DNA of 64,000 nucleotides from Stratiolaelaps scimitus (GCA_019614645.1 JABWDB010000015.1:6209501-6273500); one strand, 5' to 3'; numbered from the stretch's first letter, positions 26,901-37,447 are shown. Notes: generated by a model not told the origin, from the sequence alone. Numbers and translations are program-made.

Positions 26901-28919
26901 GCGGCGCATGCGGCGCACGCCCATGGCGGGCATGGTCACGGCGGACCGGGCGGGCACGCCGCCCACGCCGGCCACAGCCTCGACCACCAGCACGCGGCGG
27001 CAGCAGCCGCTGCTGCTGCGCATGCGCACGTAGCCGCCGCCGCCGCTGCGGTGGCGGCCAGCGCCCACCCGTTGCAGGCCACGAGCCAGCAGGCCGTGGC
27101 ACGGCAGCAAGCGCAGGCGGGCGCCGGTGGCGGCGGCGGTCCCGGCGGCGGCGGGGGCGGCGGTGGTGGCGCCATCGACCATCAGCACCAGGCCGCTGGC
27201 GCAATAGCCGCTAATGGGCAAGCGTCGGCGGGTGGCGCTGCTCAGGCCGGCCACCAGCACGCACCAGGCCACGCTGGCCACCAAGGCAGCAACGGTCCGG
27301 GCGCCGGAGCTGGGGGTCATCCAGGCTCTGGTGCTCACTCGGGCCAGACTGCTGCCGGCGGTGGTCCGGGCAACACGGGATCCGGCAATTCGGGTCCGCC
27401 CGCGTCGACGCCGGGCCCGCAATCCATCTCGAAATTCCCCAGCTACGCGTCCCTTACGAAGAACCCCGTGAGCGCGTTCCACGAGTTTGGACAGATGCAG
27501 CATGTCGAGGCGAAGATCGACATTGTCGCAACGGATGGCCCTCCACACAATCCACGTTTCAAGGCTGTAGCATTCCTCGACAAGAAGCCCGTGGCAGAGG
27601 CCTGGGACAAGACGAAGAAGGAAGCCAAACATCAAGCTGCCGAGCTGGCGTTCCGCAAACTGGTCGCCTCTGGAGCGCTCGCATCCGACGTGCCCTCACC
27701 GGAGACCGACATCCTCTCTTCAACTGACGACAGTATACCGATGTTTGACATCATCGCCGCGTTGGGCCATCGAGAGTTCTCGCAGAAGGTGTTGGAAGTG
27801 CCCGAATACGTCGGTGGGCGGAAAGTTCTCGCGGCGCTGATTATGCGCTGCGCGCAAACCGACAAACGAGGCACGGTGGTGTGCTTTGGCACCGGCTCGC
27901 GCTGCATTACCGGCGAGCAGCTCAGCCAGGACGGCACTGTCGTTAACGACTCGCATGCCGAGGTTATCACGCGCAGGAGCTTCCTGCGTTTTCTCTACCA
28001 GCAGCTGAAGGGCTACAAGAGCGGGGAAGACCACCCGATTCTCGAGCCTGTCGATAACCCGACCCAGGGCGGTCCGAGCCTACGGATCAAGCCACAGGTG
28101 TCGTTCCATCTGTACATCTCGACGGCGCCCTGCGGCGACGGAGCCCTGTTCGCGCACACCACCAAACCGGATGACAAGAACAAGCAATGTGGAGAGGACG
28201 CTTCAAGCGCTCACCATCCGCTCTTCACGAAGAGCTGTCAGGGTCTCCTTCGCACCAAATTGGAAGCAGGCGAAGGGACTGTACCCGTGGACGTGAGTAC
28301 CGATTATCAAACGTGGGACGCCATCCTGCAAGGGGAACGATTGCGCACGATGAGCTGCTCCGACAAGATCGCCCGTTGGAACGTGCTGGGCATGCAAGGC
28401 GGCTTGCTCTCACACTTCCTACAGCCTGTGTACTTATCCTCCATTACGCTCGGGAACCTGTACCACCACGGCCATCTGTCGCGGGCCGTGTGCTGCCGCC
28501 TGGAGGGGGAGCCCTCGTTGAATTCGCAGCTACCCCCACTGTTCTCGCTGCAACATCCGATCTTGGGCTGCGTGTCGGGACATAACCCACCGCGTGACAC
28601 CGAAAAAACGAAGCCGTACTCAATCAACTGGTGCGTAGGCGACGAACGGCCTGAAGTGACTAACTCCGGCACCGGCATGCGCCAGGACCGCAGCGGCACC
28701 AATCTCGAGTCGCGCGTGTCCAAGGCCTCGCTGTTCAACCTGTACAAGGACGTCGCCGAGCAGTTCGGTCGTCAGGACCTCATCGGCAAAACGTACGGCG
28801 AGACGAAGCAGAGTGCTGACGCCTACCAAACCGCCAAGAAAGTGCTGTTCGACAGATTCCTGAAACTAGATAGAGGGCGCTGGGTGAGAAAACCACCTGA
28901 AGAAGAGATGTTCCATTAA
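2948..28919 (+). CDS. Adar: ADAR1-type double-stranded-RNA adenosine deaminase (five coding exons)
   Basis: Proposed join: 2948-2974, 22989-23289, 24639-24955, 25523-25970, 26653-28919, giving 1,119 residues. The enzyme converts adenosine to inosine in double-stranded RNA. Domains in order: Z-alpha winged helix (about 134-196), collagen-like Pro-Gly stretch (254-295), Gln-rich helix (307-355), Ala/Gln/His/Gly disordered region (about 380-630), one dsRNA-binding domain (634-702, with the KKEAKHQAA signature) and a deaminase domain (about 730-1115). The deaminase has H799 and E801 of the HAE motif, C858 of PCGDG, C933 of SCSDK, and the base-flipping glutamate E905 in GEG. E905 to C933 is 28 residues, the same spacing as E488-C516 in human ADAR2. 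Z-alpha plus phrases such as LSHFLQP point to ADAR1. All exon junctions agree in phase. Exon 1 is the least certain part because it is only nine codons and lies 20 kb upstream. Confidence 0.9.
3164..3219. repeat. AT-rich hairpin capped by CCCC/GGGG
   Basis: CCCCA at 3166-3170 and TGGGG at 3213-3217 bracket about 42 bases of alternating AT with a few TG steps. This gives an imperfect hairpin at the start of ADAR intron 1. Confidence 0.7.
5669..5684. repeat. Poly-C tract
   Basis: An almost pure run of C in intron 1, within a GC-rich patch. Confidence 0.9.
6010..6019 (+). other. Possible alternative first coding exon (MGS)
   Basis: An ATG in a strong GCAGCCATGG context is followed ten bases later by a perfect GTGAGT donor. 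The ten coding bases end in phase 1. That matches the start of exon 3 (the Z-alpha exon) but not exon 2. A transcript starting near here and skipping exon 2 would therefore stay in frame and place a second start upstream of Z-alpha. The surrounding 5.2-6.4 kb is GC-rich. The element is very short, so chance is a real possibility. Confidence 0.15.
6820..6841. repeat. (AT)n microsatellite
   Basis: Pure alternating AT in intron 1. Confidence 0.95.
7081..7122 (+). repeat. (AG)n microsatellite
   Basis: A pure 42-base AG tract in intron 1. Similar GA tracts elsewhere in arthropods can bind GAGA-type factors, but nothing here shows that role. Confidence 0.95.
11931..11970. repeat. (TA)n microsatellite
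   Basis: Nearly pure TA tract in intron 1. Confidence 0.9.
22989..23289 (+). CDS. Adar: ADAR coding exon 2 (Gly/Ala-rich linker)
   Basis: The exon is bounded by a TTGTTTGCAG acceptor and a perfect GTGAGT donor. It is 301 bases long, starts in phase 0 and ends in phase 1. It encodes residues 10-109, a low-complexity Gly/Ala-rich segment followed by a Ser/Asn-rich one, with no recognised domain. Its phase-1 end fits exon 3, which supplies the last two bases of the shared valine codon. Confidence 0.8.
23290..24638 (+). other. Adar: ADAR intron 2
   Basis: A 1,349-base intron with a GTGAGT donor and a GATTTCAG acceptor. It contains the 15-base-unit minisatellite at 23624-23692. No coding content is seen. 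Confidence 0.75.
23624..23692. repeat. Minisatellite, 15-base unit
   Basis: About four and a half near-perfect tandem copies of TTTAGTATTTAGTAT, with a degraded extension towards 23712, within ADAR intron 2. Confidence 0.9.
24639..24955 (+). CDS. Adar: ADAR coding exon 3 (Z-alpha domain)
   Basis: The acceptor is GATTTCAG and the donor is CAG followed by GTTGGC, which is a weak donor. The 317 bases encode residues 110-215. Residues 134-196 form a Z-alpha winged helix. The recognition helix reads [13 protein letters not shown] and the wing reads DTPPAWTL. Compared with human ADAR1 Z-alpha, the lysine before the helix core, N170 and Y174 (human N173, Y177), the T-P-P turn (188-190) and W192 (human W195) are all present. 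These are the residues known to contact left-handed Z-DNA or Z-RNA, so this looks like a binding-competent Z-alpha and not a degenerate Z-beta type. Confidence 0.92.
25001..25028. repeat. (TA)n microsatellite
   Basis: TA tract in intron 3 immediately before the 32-base dispersed element. Confidence 0.95.
25029..25060 (+). repeat. Copy 1 of a 32-base dispersed hairpin element
   Basis: Begins CTGTTTTTCGAGCTGACC and ends CAGCTGTTCCCC. It contains AGCTGA-CCC-TCAGCT, a six-base-pair stem with a three-base loop. It matches the element at 50540-50571 with two single-base length differences. It sits inside ADAR intron 3, flanked on both sides by TA tracts, which hide any target-site duplication. Confidence 0.8.
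25523..25970 (+). CDS. Adar: ADAR coding exon 4 (collagen-like and Gln-rich linker)
   Basis: The acceptor is TTTCCAG and the donor is CAG followed by GTACGC. The exon is 448 bases, entering in phase 0 and leaving in phase 1. It encodes residues 216-364. Residues 254-295 are a run of Pro-Gly-Val-Pro-Gly units resembling collagen Gly-X-Y repeats. Residues 307-355 are basic then Gln-rich and probably helical. No known catalytic or nucleic-acid-binding domain is visible, so it is probably a flexible spacer between Z-alpha and the RNA-binding part. Confidence 0.85.
25971..26652 (+). other. Adar: ADAR intron 4
   Basis: A 682-base intron between the GTACGC donor and the CTCTTTTTCAG acceptor. It carries a perfect 22-base palindrome (26088-26109) followed 16 bases later by a perfect 22-base TAA/TTA palindrome (26126-26147). 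Confidence 0.75.
26088..26147. repeat. Two adjacent perfect palindromes in ADAR intron 4
   Basis: Positions 26088-26109 (ATCCCTTCTCA and its reverse complement) form a perfect 22-base palindrome. Positions 26126-26147 form a second one made of TAA then TTA units. In RNA each would form a short hairpin. The first is not low-complexity sequence. Confidence 0.85.
26653..28919 (+). CDS. Adar: ADAR coding exon 5 (disordered region, dsRBD and whole deaminase domain)
   Basis: The acceptor is CTCTTTTTCAG, and the first two bases complete a glycine codon begun by exon 4. The frame stays open for 755 codons to TAA at 28917-28919. Residues about 380-630 are an Ala/Gln/His block, then Gly-rich and Ser/Pro-rich segments. 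The single dsRNA-binding domain covers 634-702. The deaminase carries H799, E801, C858, C933, E905 and the two arginines after HAE that line the substrate site in ADAR2. The dsRBD and deaminase are encoded without any intron. Confidence 0.95.
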
Positions 28920-29849
28920 GAAGGACAAAAAACCGCTAATCTCGCTTTGAGCCGCTCCCCGGGATGAACGACTGTGCGACAATAAGGCCGGCGCTATATA
29001 GATCCGGTATCAATGGTATTCAAGTCTCTGATTTTCACTCCATTCGTACGACCGAGCTACCAACGCACTGTTGGGTACTGAACAGAACTCCCCCAACATC
29101 TCAGAGTTGATAACGTGGTGGGTCGCGGATGATGACGGCAGCAGAGCGCTGCAACATGATCGACGAGGCCGCTCGACTCTGGCCACACTGCGGTGGTGGT
29201 GTCGACGACACCGACAGGGCCTGCAACCTCATGCAACGGTCCCCGGCCTGGTTGGCGCGGCCCGACCGGCGGGCAGCCCCAGGCGTCGCATACGCAGGCC
29301 TCTCGACCGCAGGCTGCCGTCACACCACGGCTATCGCCGGCACCTCTCTCTCTCTATATATCTCTCTCTCCATCTTTATACCGATGAAAGAGAGCAGCAG
29401 TAGCATTGATACCGAGCAGTGCTGATGCAACGACAGCAGAAAATCTCAAAAAATGGAGAGAATCAAAAGAAAAAAAACAAACCACCACCACCACTACCAA
29501 CACCACCACTACCACAACTACCACCACTCTACTCTTAATAGTACTACTACAACTACCGTGAACTCGAAATTTTCTTGTCTTGAACAAAAGAACAAACAAT
29601 GGCTATAATCTCCCCGTCCCTCTCTCTCCCAACACCCCCCCCCTGACCCCCCTGACCCCCAACCGTTCCCACCCGGGCTTAAACGAAACGCGCTTTTTCA
29701 CGAGCACAAGTCAATCAGTCGTTGATCCCTGCGGCGAGAAAGAGCATTGATATGAAATTACCGTGCACTGTATCTCTTCTATCTATCTATCTATCTGTAA
29801 TCTATATTTCTATGTATTTCTTCTGACTACGTGAGTAAGTTCTTGTGCT

Positions 29850-30055
29850 CTGCAAGCCCAATATGCTTGGCGAGTGGCTTCCTAGGCGTCCGCGGGGACC
29901 CTGCTCGCCTTGGCCACTCCAATGGCGCTCAGTAATGGTGTGTTCGAAACCCCTGCCACCAGGCACCAGACGAGTTGGGTCACCGCCTCTCGCCGCGCAA
30001 GGAGGGCCTGGCCCAGTGGCCGGAACGATCTGCCCCGCACGGACTGACTAACTGA
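29850..30055 (+). repeat. GC-rich block with tRNA-like promoter boxes (possible SINE)
   Basis: TTGGCGAGTGGC near 29868 resembles a pol III A box. GTGTTCGAAACCC near 29939 resembles a B box. Their spacing of about 70 bases would fit a tRNA-Leu/Ser-like head. An A-rich tail follows at about 30057-30090. No target-site duplication was found. Confidence 0.2.
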
Positions 30056-30480
30056 TTCATCAAAAACGAACGAAACAATGAAAGAAAAACTCAGCCGAAA
30101 TTACAATTCATAATAATAATAATAACCACAATAATAATAATCATAATAATAATAATGATAAAGACGATGGTCATGGCAAACAAAAACTGAACGCAAAATT
30201 TCAACATGCTACAAATGGTCACTAAGATCTATATAACGTGTAATAGCTCACTAACAACAACAACAGCAACAACAACAACAGAAAACAGCTAACAGCCGAA
30301 TCTCTCTAAAGCATACACACGAACACAAATGAGCTGCAAGGCAGAAAAATCAATGGCGGACAAACAGCAGACGGGGAGTCACAACAACAGCAACAACAAC
30401 AAAAAAAAATTATCAACAGAAGACGTCTAAAATCAAAGCTAGCCACAAAGCAAAATTATTGCGATGGTTCGCGTGTGAGT

Positions 30481-30569
30481 CGTCCGCCTGCGCACAACTC
30501 GCCCCGCCTCGGAGCGCGGGACCAGACGAACGTGACTCGGCTCGCTTGAGAGGCGGGGCGAGGTGGACG
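30481..30569 (+). other. Strong GC-rich stem-loop downstream of ADAR
   Basis: CTCGCCCCGCCTC at 30498-30510 pairs perfectly with GAGGCGGGGCGAG at 30550-30562 (13 base pairs). CGTCCGC at 30481-30487 pairs with GTGGACG at 30563-30569 with one G-U wobble, extending the stem past a ten-base internal bulge. It lies in A-rich surroundings. Confidence 0.85.
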
Positions 30570-31952
30570 CCCGGCGGTGAGACTTCACCGCGGACACATC
30601 GCGCTCTTCTCCGACAGACAATCGCTGGAGTTCCCGATTCGATGTAGATAAAGCATCACGTTTTGAAAGTCTCTAGGCGAAATTGCGAACAAACTGACAA
30701 CAACAACAACAATGACCTGAATATTAGTAATATCGTTATCACTATGAACGGCCTCGCATTTTGGCATTAGAGGTATGCCTGAACGTAGATGTGATGGCTA
30801 GGTTATCGTACGTATTGTCTTCTACATGGTATTTCAGAAAAGGGGAGGCACAGTACTCGGAACCAAATACAATACAATATTGGTATGAACACATTGTAAT
30901 GGCAACGTGTAGAATTTCGAGGAGCGTTGTTTGTCTAGCAAGGAAACCAAGAGAACGACACAGCAACAAAACAGAATCAAGGCCGTAGCCGAGATTCTCG
31001 AATCAGATCGGACGTCAAACAACAGATGAAAATAATCAAATCAACAATAACAAACAACAACAATCAATATTTCTCGGGTCCCCGATTCTGTATCTATGAA
31101 TTGACATAGAATGAACGCCATATTGATCATCTCCCTACGACACCATATGCATACAACGCTATACTACCTAACAAGCAAACAAACACGGATCGGCAGAACA
31201 GAACTACTATGGGAACTAGCAATAATTGTGGGAAACTACATACGAGGCAAACTAGCGAAGGTACATTAATTAATGCAGTGTCGAATAATATCCATACACC
31301 GGCAGGACGATAGCGATAACAGTAGTAACAAGTATCATATATCGAAATAGTAATTATGATATAAGGTCAGATCGATTGTGCGTTGAATCATTAATAGTAT
31401 TAATGGCAATATGGACGATAAGAACATGAAGACGAGGAGAATTATTACCACTACGGTGTCGACAACACTATTTGGTGACGACTGATGAATATCTGCCTGA
31501 TGATATGTGATAATGATTCCATAATTGCAATTGCTACCATAAACATCACTCATTATAATTGTAATATAAACAGCAGCAACAACGGCAACAACAACAACAA
31601 CATACATGAACTTGTACTGCTACAGCTAACGGTAGAATACGTAGACACAGACAACAGACTTCCACTATAACGACGATGATGAGGACGGCTACAAACGACA
31701 ACTACTGAACAGCTATTACCCTATAAGATCATATCTCAATCTCGATTAGTGACAAAGACGACAACGAACAGCTCATAGTGTTTAATCTCAAGCTCTACGT
31801 AACTGCTACGACTACAGCTAACTAACTTACTTAACAGAAACTAACTAAACTAAACTAAGTAAAAGTAGTACTATTACTACTACTACTGTACTGAACAATT
31901 CAACTCAATATACTACAAATCAATGAATTCAATCAATCAATCAACAATAATG

Positions 31953-31958
31953 AATAAA
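31953..31958 (+). terminator. Candidate polyadenylation signal AATAAA
   Basis: The first clear AATAAA I find after the ADAR stop codon, about 3 kb downstream. Further copies occur at 32392, 34204 and 36761. Choice among them is not possible from sequence. Confidence 0.25.
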
Positions 31959-33167
31959 AAAACATACATGACAACGACATGTCACCTTCTCAATGTCGAG
32001 CCCTGCTGAGAACCTGCCGGGCCTGGAGGGTGGTGGCCATCCGAGGTGGCCCCGGTTGTCCATAGCCAGCCTTCACCAAAGCTCCAAAACGCCCCCGAGG
32101 GCGGCCAAGACATCGGGGCAGGGAAGCCACCACGCCGGACGGCAGTTCGCGGGCCAAGGCTCCGAGCGGACGAACATCAAATCGACGACGACAACATCAA
32201 CATCTATAACAACATCTACAACAACAATTGTTACCAACAACGAGAACAACAACGAGTAACAACAACAATGAGTAACATCTACCATAAACGTAAGATCAAC
32301 TCAAAGGAGAAAAATGCTATGCTAAGACAAGAGCAACAAATACTTACAAATACCGAGCGATTATTTTCAACAGCAAACTCATAATGAAATAAATAAAAAT
32401 CAACCAAAAAAAGAAGACACAACACCGACAGATATGAACAACAACATTGATAGCATCACGAACAGCAGGAACTCTACAACAATAACAACAACAACAGCAA
32501 CAGCAACAACAACAGCAAGAATGATAACGAAAAAGAGCAAAAAATACAACAACAATGTCAACAACAAGAGAATAGGATTTAACTTGGAAATCGTCGAAAT
32601 GAATGCGTGTGCCTATCGGCACCCAGCCGAGTGGTCACCCACACGACGACACGATGAGAGGGGATCACATGAACGGTGGGACAATTCCCTGTGAAATGAA
32701 CATCGGCATGTTCTGCGGCTGGAATCGACGATTGTTGACGAACGGCGATTGCCGGCAAACCTATTTTTCGATGTAGGAACAACACCAAGAATGATAATAC
32801 GCAAGCGAACAGCAACGAAACCACCTGAACAGCTGAATAGCAACAACAATAGCAACAACTACAACAACAATGATAACAACATCAACAACAGCAACAACAA
32901 TGATAACAAGAATAACAACAATAACACGAGTGAACTACCAGCAACTCGCATCCAACGTCCAATATCCAAAGACCAAAAGAATCTCGAGTATTATAACCGT
33001 ACACACTTCTATATACAGAGAGGCGAACAAGAAATGAAGCATCGTAATAATGGTAAATCGATGAGATGATATTATTACTATTATTATTATTATTAACATA
33101 AATATAAATGCGCCCTCCAAGAGGAGACGTAGAAGCACATGCCGCAAAATGTGTATGTCCATGTAAT

Positions 33168-33531
33168 CATATACATATATATATATATGCATGAATGCTG
33201 CTAGTGTTATTTCCACTTGGGGCGTAGGACTCGCCAAAAGCCGGCCTCGTACCATCTGTGTGGTTGGCATCATAAACACGTATACATGAGACGTGACCTA
33301 CTGAGATCATTGACGAGGACGATGACAACGCTGTCGGCTGGAGTTCGGCGCTTTGGAGAGGCAGGTTCCACCCGTGACGCTGACCAGACTGATACAGGTA
33401 GAGATATTCTGTGTCGATGTCGATGAAATGTCTACGATGGTAACCACACAGATGATACCTGCCGTGTTTTGGCAAGTGCCATGTCTATCTACGCTTCAAG
33501 TGGAAAAAACAGTAGTAACATCCATGCATCT

Positions 33532-33567
<36 letters not shown>
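33168..33567. repeat. Long imperfect inverted repeat (arms about 100 bases)
   Basis: The left arm, about 33168-33275, is matched by the reverse complement of about 33430-33567. The arms share an AT tract, then a segment of about 39 bases with 32 matches (33188-33226 on the left). After a gap of some ten bases they share another 25 bases with 21 matches, including CATCTGTGTGGTT. The loop is about 150 bases. A transcript would form a duplex of roughly 100 base pairs with mismatches. Confidence 0.8.
33535..33567. repeat. (TA)n microsatellite
   Basis: Outer end of the right arm of the long inverted repeat. Confidence 0.95.
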
Positions 33568-33569
<2 letters not shown>

Positions 33570-33785
33570 ACATAACCAAACCGTATTTACACGATAAACA
33601 ATATTTTTATTGATATCTAGGCGTAAAGGAGTGAAGCATAAACATCTATATATATCTAGTTAACCAGTAGTGCTCAACAGTGCAGCTCGCTCTAGCTTGA
33701 TCATGACGCCCGCCTTGGCGAGATCCGCCGTCGAAGGGCAGCAAACCATTCGCGATGCGGCGGCGGCGGCGGCGAACTGAATCGC

Positions 33786-33811
33786 GCCATATATACATAT
33801 ATATATATGGC
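33786..33811. repeat. Near-perfect 26-base AT palindrome
   Basis: Starts GCCATATATA and ends TATATATGGC, with a single C/A mismatch between the two halves. Confidence 0.8.
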
Positions 33812-34203
33812 ATATATATATATATACATCTATCTATTCATGTGCTAATTGAATCGTTCATCGTCGCCTTTGAGCGCAGTCGCACCGGGCAGCCTCAACA
33901 GGGCAGCTTCCTGGGTTGCTCCGCCGGGTTGCTCCCCATGTTCAACAGAGCTTCGTTTGTGCGTGTGTGTAGGCAACAGGGGACCCCTGGCGTCACCCAG
34001 AATGAACCCCATTGCAGGCGCCGTCAAAGGCACCGCCCGCCCGCCCCCCCCAAAGGCCCTGGACCCGTCCTCGACCGAGCGACTCGCACACGTGCTGTCT
34101 CTCCGCCCTGAGTGATCATCGAGAATCGGATCGACTCCGACAGCGCTAAAACTACATATATATATATATCTATATATACACATACACATACATATATCCA
34201 TAC

Positions 34204-34209
34204 AATAAA
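34204..34209 (+). terminator. Candidate polyadenylation signal AATAAA
   Basis: AATAAA in non-repeat sequence, 5.3 kb after the stop codon. If used, the transcript would include the inverted repeat at 33168-33567. Confidence 0.2.
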
Positions 34210-35191
34210 CATAATCTAGCAGAGAATTACGATAGAGCACACCAGAAACGAGGCAGACAGACAGACGACAGCGATAGAGAGCGAGAGAAAAATGACATGT
34301 GCAGGAGAATTGCGAAACAAATGAAGATACGCGAAGGATTTCACTCACAGCCGCAGTACACACAGAGAGAGAGAGAGCAAGTGGCGACACGGCAAGCGAT
34401 AAGCGAGTTGAACCTTTGTGTCGTAACCAGGCAAGGAGGTATTTGAACACGCCGTGTTGGCCTCATAATTATCATCATAATAATTACTCTACTAATCATC
34501 ACAACAATACTAATAATAATAATAGTAAGTCAATCTGCGACAGTGACGCCTTTGACCCCTGCGTGACGCCGTTTCATTGAAGGCCTTCCCGTCTCGACGG
34601 AAATAGCGTACGAGTGAGCTAGCCCCGATGATGAAGGTCGGGCGCATACGCAAGCAAACCGCTGTCGCGTTTCGCGTTGTATACACGAAGAATGGTATTA
34701 AACGTCGTTGCTTATCACGTAAAACCAGAACGCGAGACAAACGCCAGGGGGTCCAACGAGACTAAGCAGCATGCAGCCCGCGTCAGAGTTACGGTAGCAC
34801 GGCGTGACATAGACAAGAAACTGAGGCGAGAGAGAGAGAGAGACACACTCTGAATGAACGACAATGTATTATCAATACAATTATGCGATAACAAGGGGGA
34901 GAGAGAGACAATGCCGCGAATAATGACTGCAACCAAAACGAAGAACAAGGCATTGACGACCACCCAGCGAGAGTGATTTCGATTTCGGCCCGTGTGGAGG
35001 CGCTCTCGCTGGCGGTCAAAGTCTGCCTCGAGGGGTGGTGTCAATCGACGTGTGACGACAACAACGACCAGAAACCGGACCCCGAAGAGCCAGCCAAGCG
35101 GTTGAAACCGAACAAACACTGAGTGGCCCGCTAAAGCTGAACGCACGCTCGTCTCGTAACGCTCAGCGATTTGGGCTGTATTCAGAACAGA

Positions 35192-35216
35192 TACACACAC
35201 ACACACACACACACAC
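35192..35216 (+). repeat. (AC)n microsatellite
   Basis: Alternating purine-pyrimidine AC tract, a sequence class able to adopt Z-form. Confidence 0.95.
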
Positions 35217-35430
35217 GCACAAACTAATTCGTTTATTTGTTTGTTTGTTTGTCCATTCACTCGAATATCTATCTACCTACCTACCTACTTATCTACCAAT
35301 CAATCGATCTATATCTACATCATCTATCAATCAAGCGTGATATACTATTCATGATCTACAAGTATTACCACTACGATGAACACATAGCGACTCACTAGCG
35401 GTCAACACCGACAAACACTCATAGTCATGT

Positions 35431-35451
35431 ACACACACACACACACACACA
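35431..35451 (+). repeat. (AC)n microsatellite
   Basis: Second AC tract, about 215 bases after the first. Confidence 0.95.
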
Positions 35452-36340
35452 GCCAATGTTATGCTCTACACATATGATATGATATGCTATAAACGATATT
35501 TATCCATACATGTATACGTCATACTGTAACGATCTCGCAGAAGTCGCAGCTGAGAGACATGGGAGGTCCGAGTGCGATCGAAGAATTAATGCCAGCGCAA
35601 TGGTGGTGGACAGACGGGAATGAACAGACGATCGCCGTACGAATCACGCCTCGCCGCCGTATTGAACACGAGCGTGCCGCCCAGGGCTCCCACCGGCGTA
35701 TTCCTCTGCTCGTTCGGTGGTCCCGCCGATCCCAACGCGTCTGTCTGCGACAATAACACCAATAGGTGGACTGTCGGGGATTCGTCGAGGCTCTGGAGAG
35801 GAGCCTGCCCGCCGGTCACAGGGTGCGCAAGGCGGTTACGCCGGTTCGCCTCGCTAGACAGCGGCTGAACGAACTAATGAACAATTGACCGACAGCTGGT
35901 CTCGGGCGACGAGGTATGGTTTACGTTGTCACGGTATGAATCGAGTCGTGCGTGCATACACGTATGCGTACCGCACATGCGTACATACCTCAATGAGTGT
36001 CTATTGTGACAAAAACCGGATACTGGCTAATTTGTCAAGCAACGCCGAGAAGATCACCCCTGAAGCAACCGCATCTCAGCTGAAGCACCTCGCGTCGTAA
36101 TTGCCGCAACTTCTCACGAAAATAGCGAAACAAGCAAATCAGTGATGAAGCTATCGTACACAACAAATGCTTGATATTCATACCGTATATTTACAGATAC
36201 ATACAGAGATACAACATGAACGTTGAAAATGAACGCTGTCGTGTTGGCGTGATGTTGGCTTGAACCTTGAGAATTGCGCGCCAGCCAGCCACAAGGACAG
36301 CGCTGCAAACTCCCACGACAAACTCCGCACACAGCCGCCA

Positions 36341-36395
36341 CAACAACAACAACAGCAACAACAGCAGCAGCAACAGCAACAACAGATGAAACAAG
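36341..36395 (+). repeat. (CAA)n/(CAG)n microsatellite
   Basis: Mixed CAA and CAG units, plus-strand orientation. Confidence 0.9.
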
Positions 36396-36760
36396 GAACT
36401 AGCAAGGACATAAACAGAAAAACAAGTCATTCATCCAACCCCAATCGTACAGTTGAGTGGCCAGTTGCATGCGGGTTGCCGGCTGCCGATGACCGTGCGC
36501 GTTCGAAAGCGCTTCATCCGCTGAGACACTTGTGAAGAACGCGTTCTCGGCGCCTCTTGGCAAAAAAAGAAAACACACACATACACATATAGAGAGGAGA
36601 CAACGCGAAAGAAAGACAGTGCGAGAGAGCGAGACGAACTGAGGACATGTCAAGTAGCAGCAATCGTAATCGCGAGCTTGAGCAGTGCGACACATGCCCA
36701 GCAGCAGCAGGATGACCGGTCAGGCGGCAGGTAGCACTGGAAAGGAACGGTCACCCCAAC

Positions 36761-36766
36761 AATAAA
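36761..36766 (+). terminator. Candidate polyadenylation signal AATAAA
   Basis: AATAAA followed by repeated ACTA units. If used, the ADAR 3' UTR would be nearly 8 kb. Confidence 0.15.
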
Positions 36767-37447
36767 ACTAACTAACTAACTAAAAGGCAACAAACAAACA
36801 AACAAATAAACAGGACAGGCATATATACATATATACATATATATATATATACAATCGTGGTATCGCAACGCAAAAATGCAACGTATCCATGACGTGATAC
36901 GGCAGACCCGCGGGAGTCTATGCATACGACAGAACGAGCAAATCGGTAATTGTCGTTTGCAGCTTGTCGACAGACGACAGAGCTCGGAACGGGTCTGTGT
37001 AGTTTGACGTGCAACGTAAAAAACTGAGCGCTACTTAACGATAATTATTGTCATAATACTAATCATCATTATTATTATTATTACTATTATTGTTATTATT
37101 ATCATTATTACTCTAATCGTGAAATGATAGACGAATGTACCGTAGTCGACATGCAGACCTCTTATGGGGAGGGGTTCTGCTCAGCGTGTGGTCGTGATGT
37201 GTGCTCCCAATCATCATACTCAATATTACAGCCAGCGATATCGGACGGGTTCGCTTGCCAGAGGCCGGTCGCTGCGTTTTCATGATCGTAATCGAGCTGC
37301 ACTTGTCGTAGTTTTAAGCACTTATATATCTCGATATATATATATATACATACATATAAACATCGATATCTCTATACCTATATAACCATATATACTTCAA
37401 ACAAATAATAATGGCATACATACTTGAATGGCTATAATCAATGTACA

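Noticed and set aside
26525..27635. Long frames overlapping the ADAR terminal exon on both strands
   Set aside because: They are shadows caused by GC-rich Ala/Gln/His codons; the frame carrying the dsRBD and deaminase is the real one.
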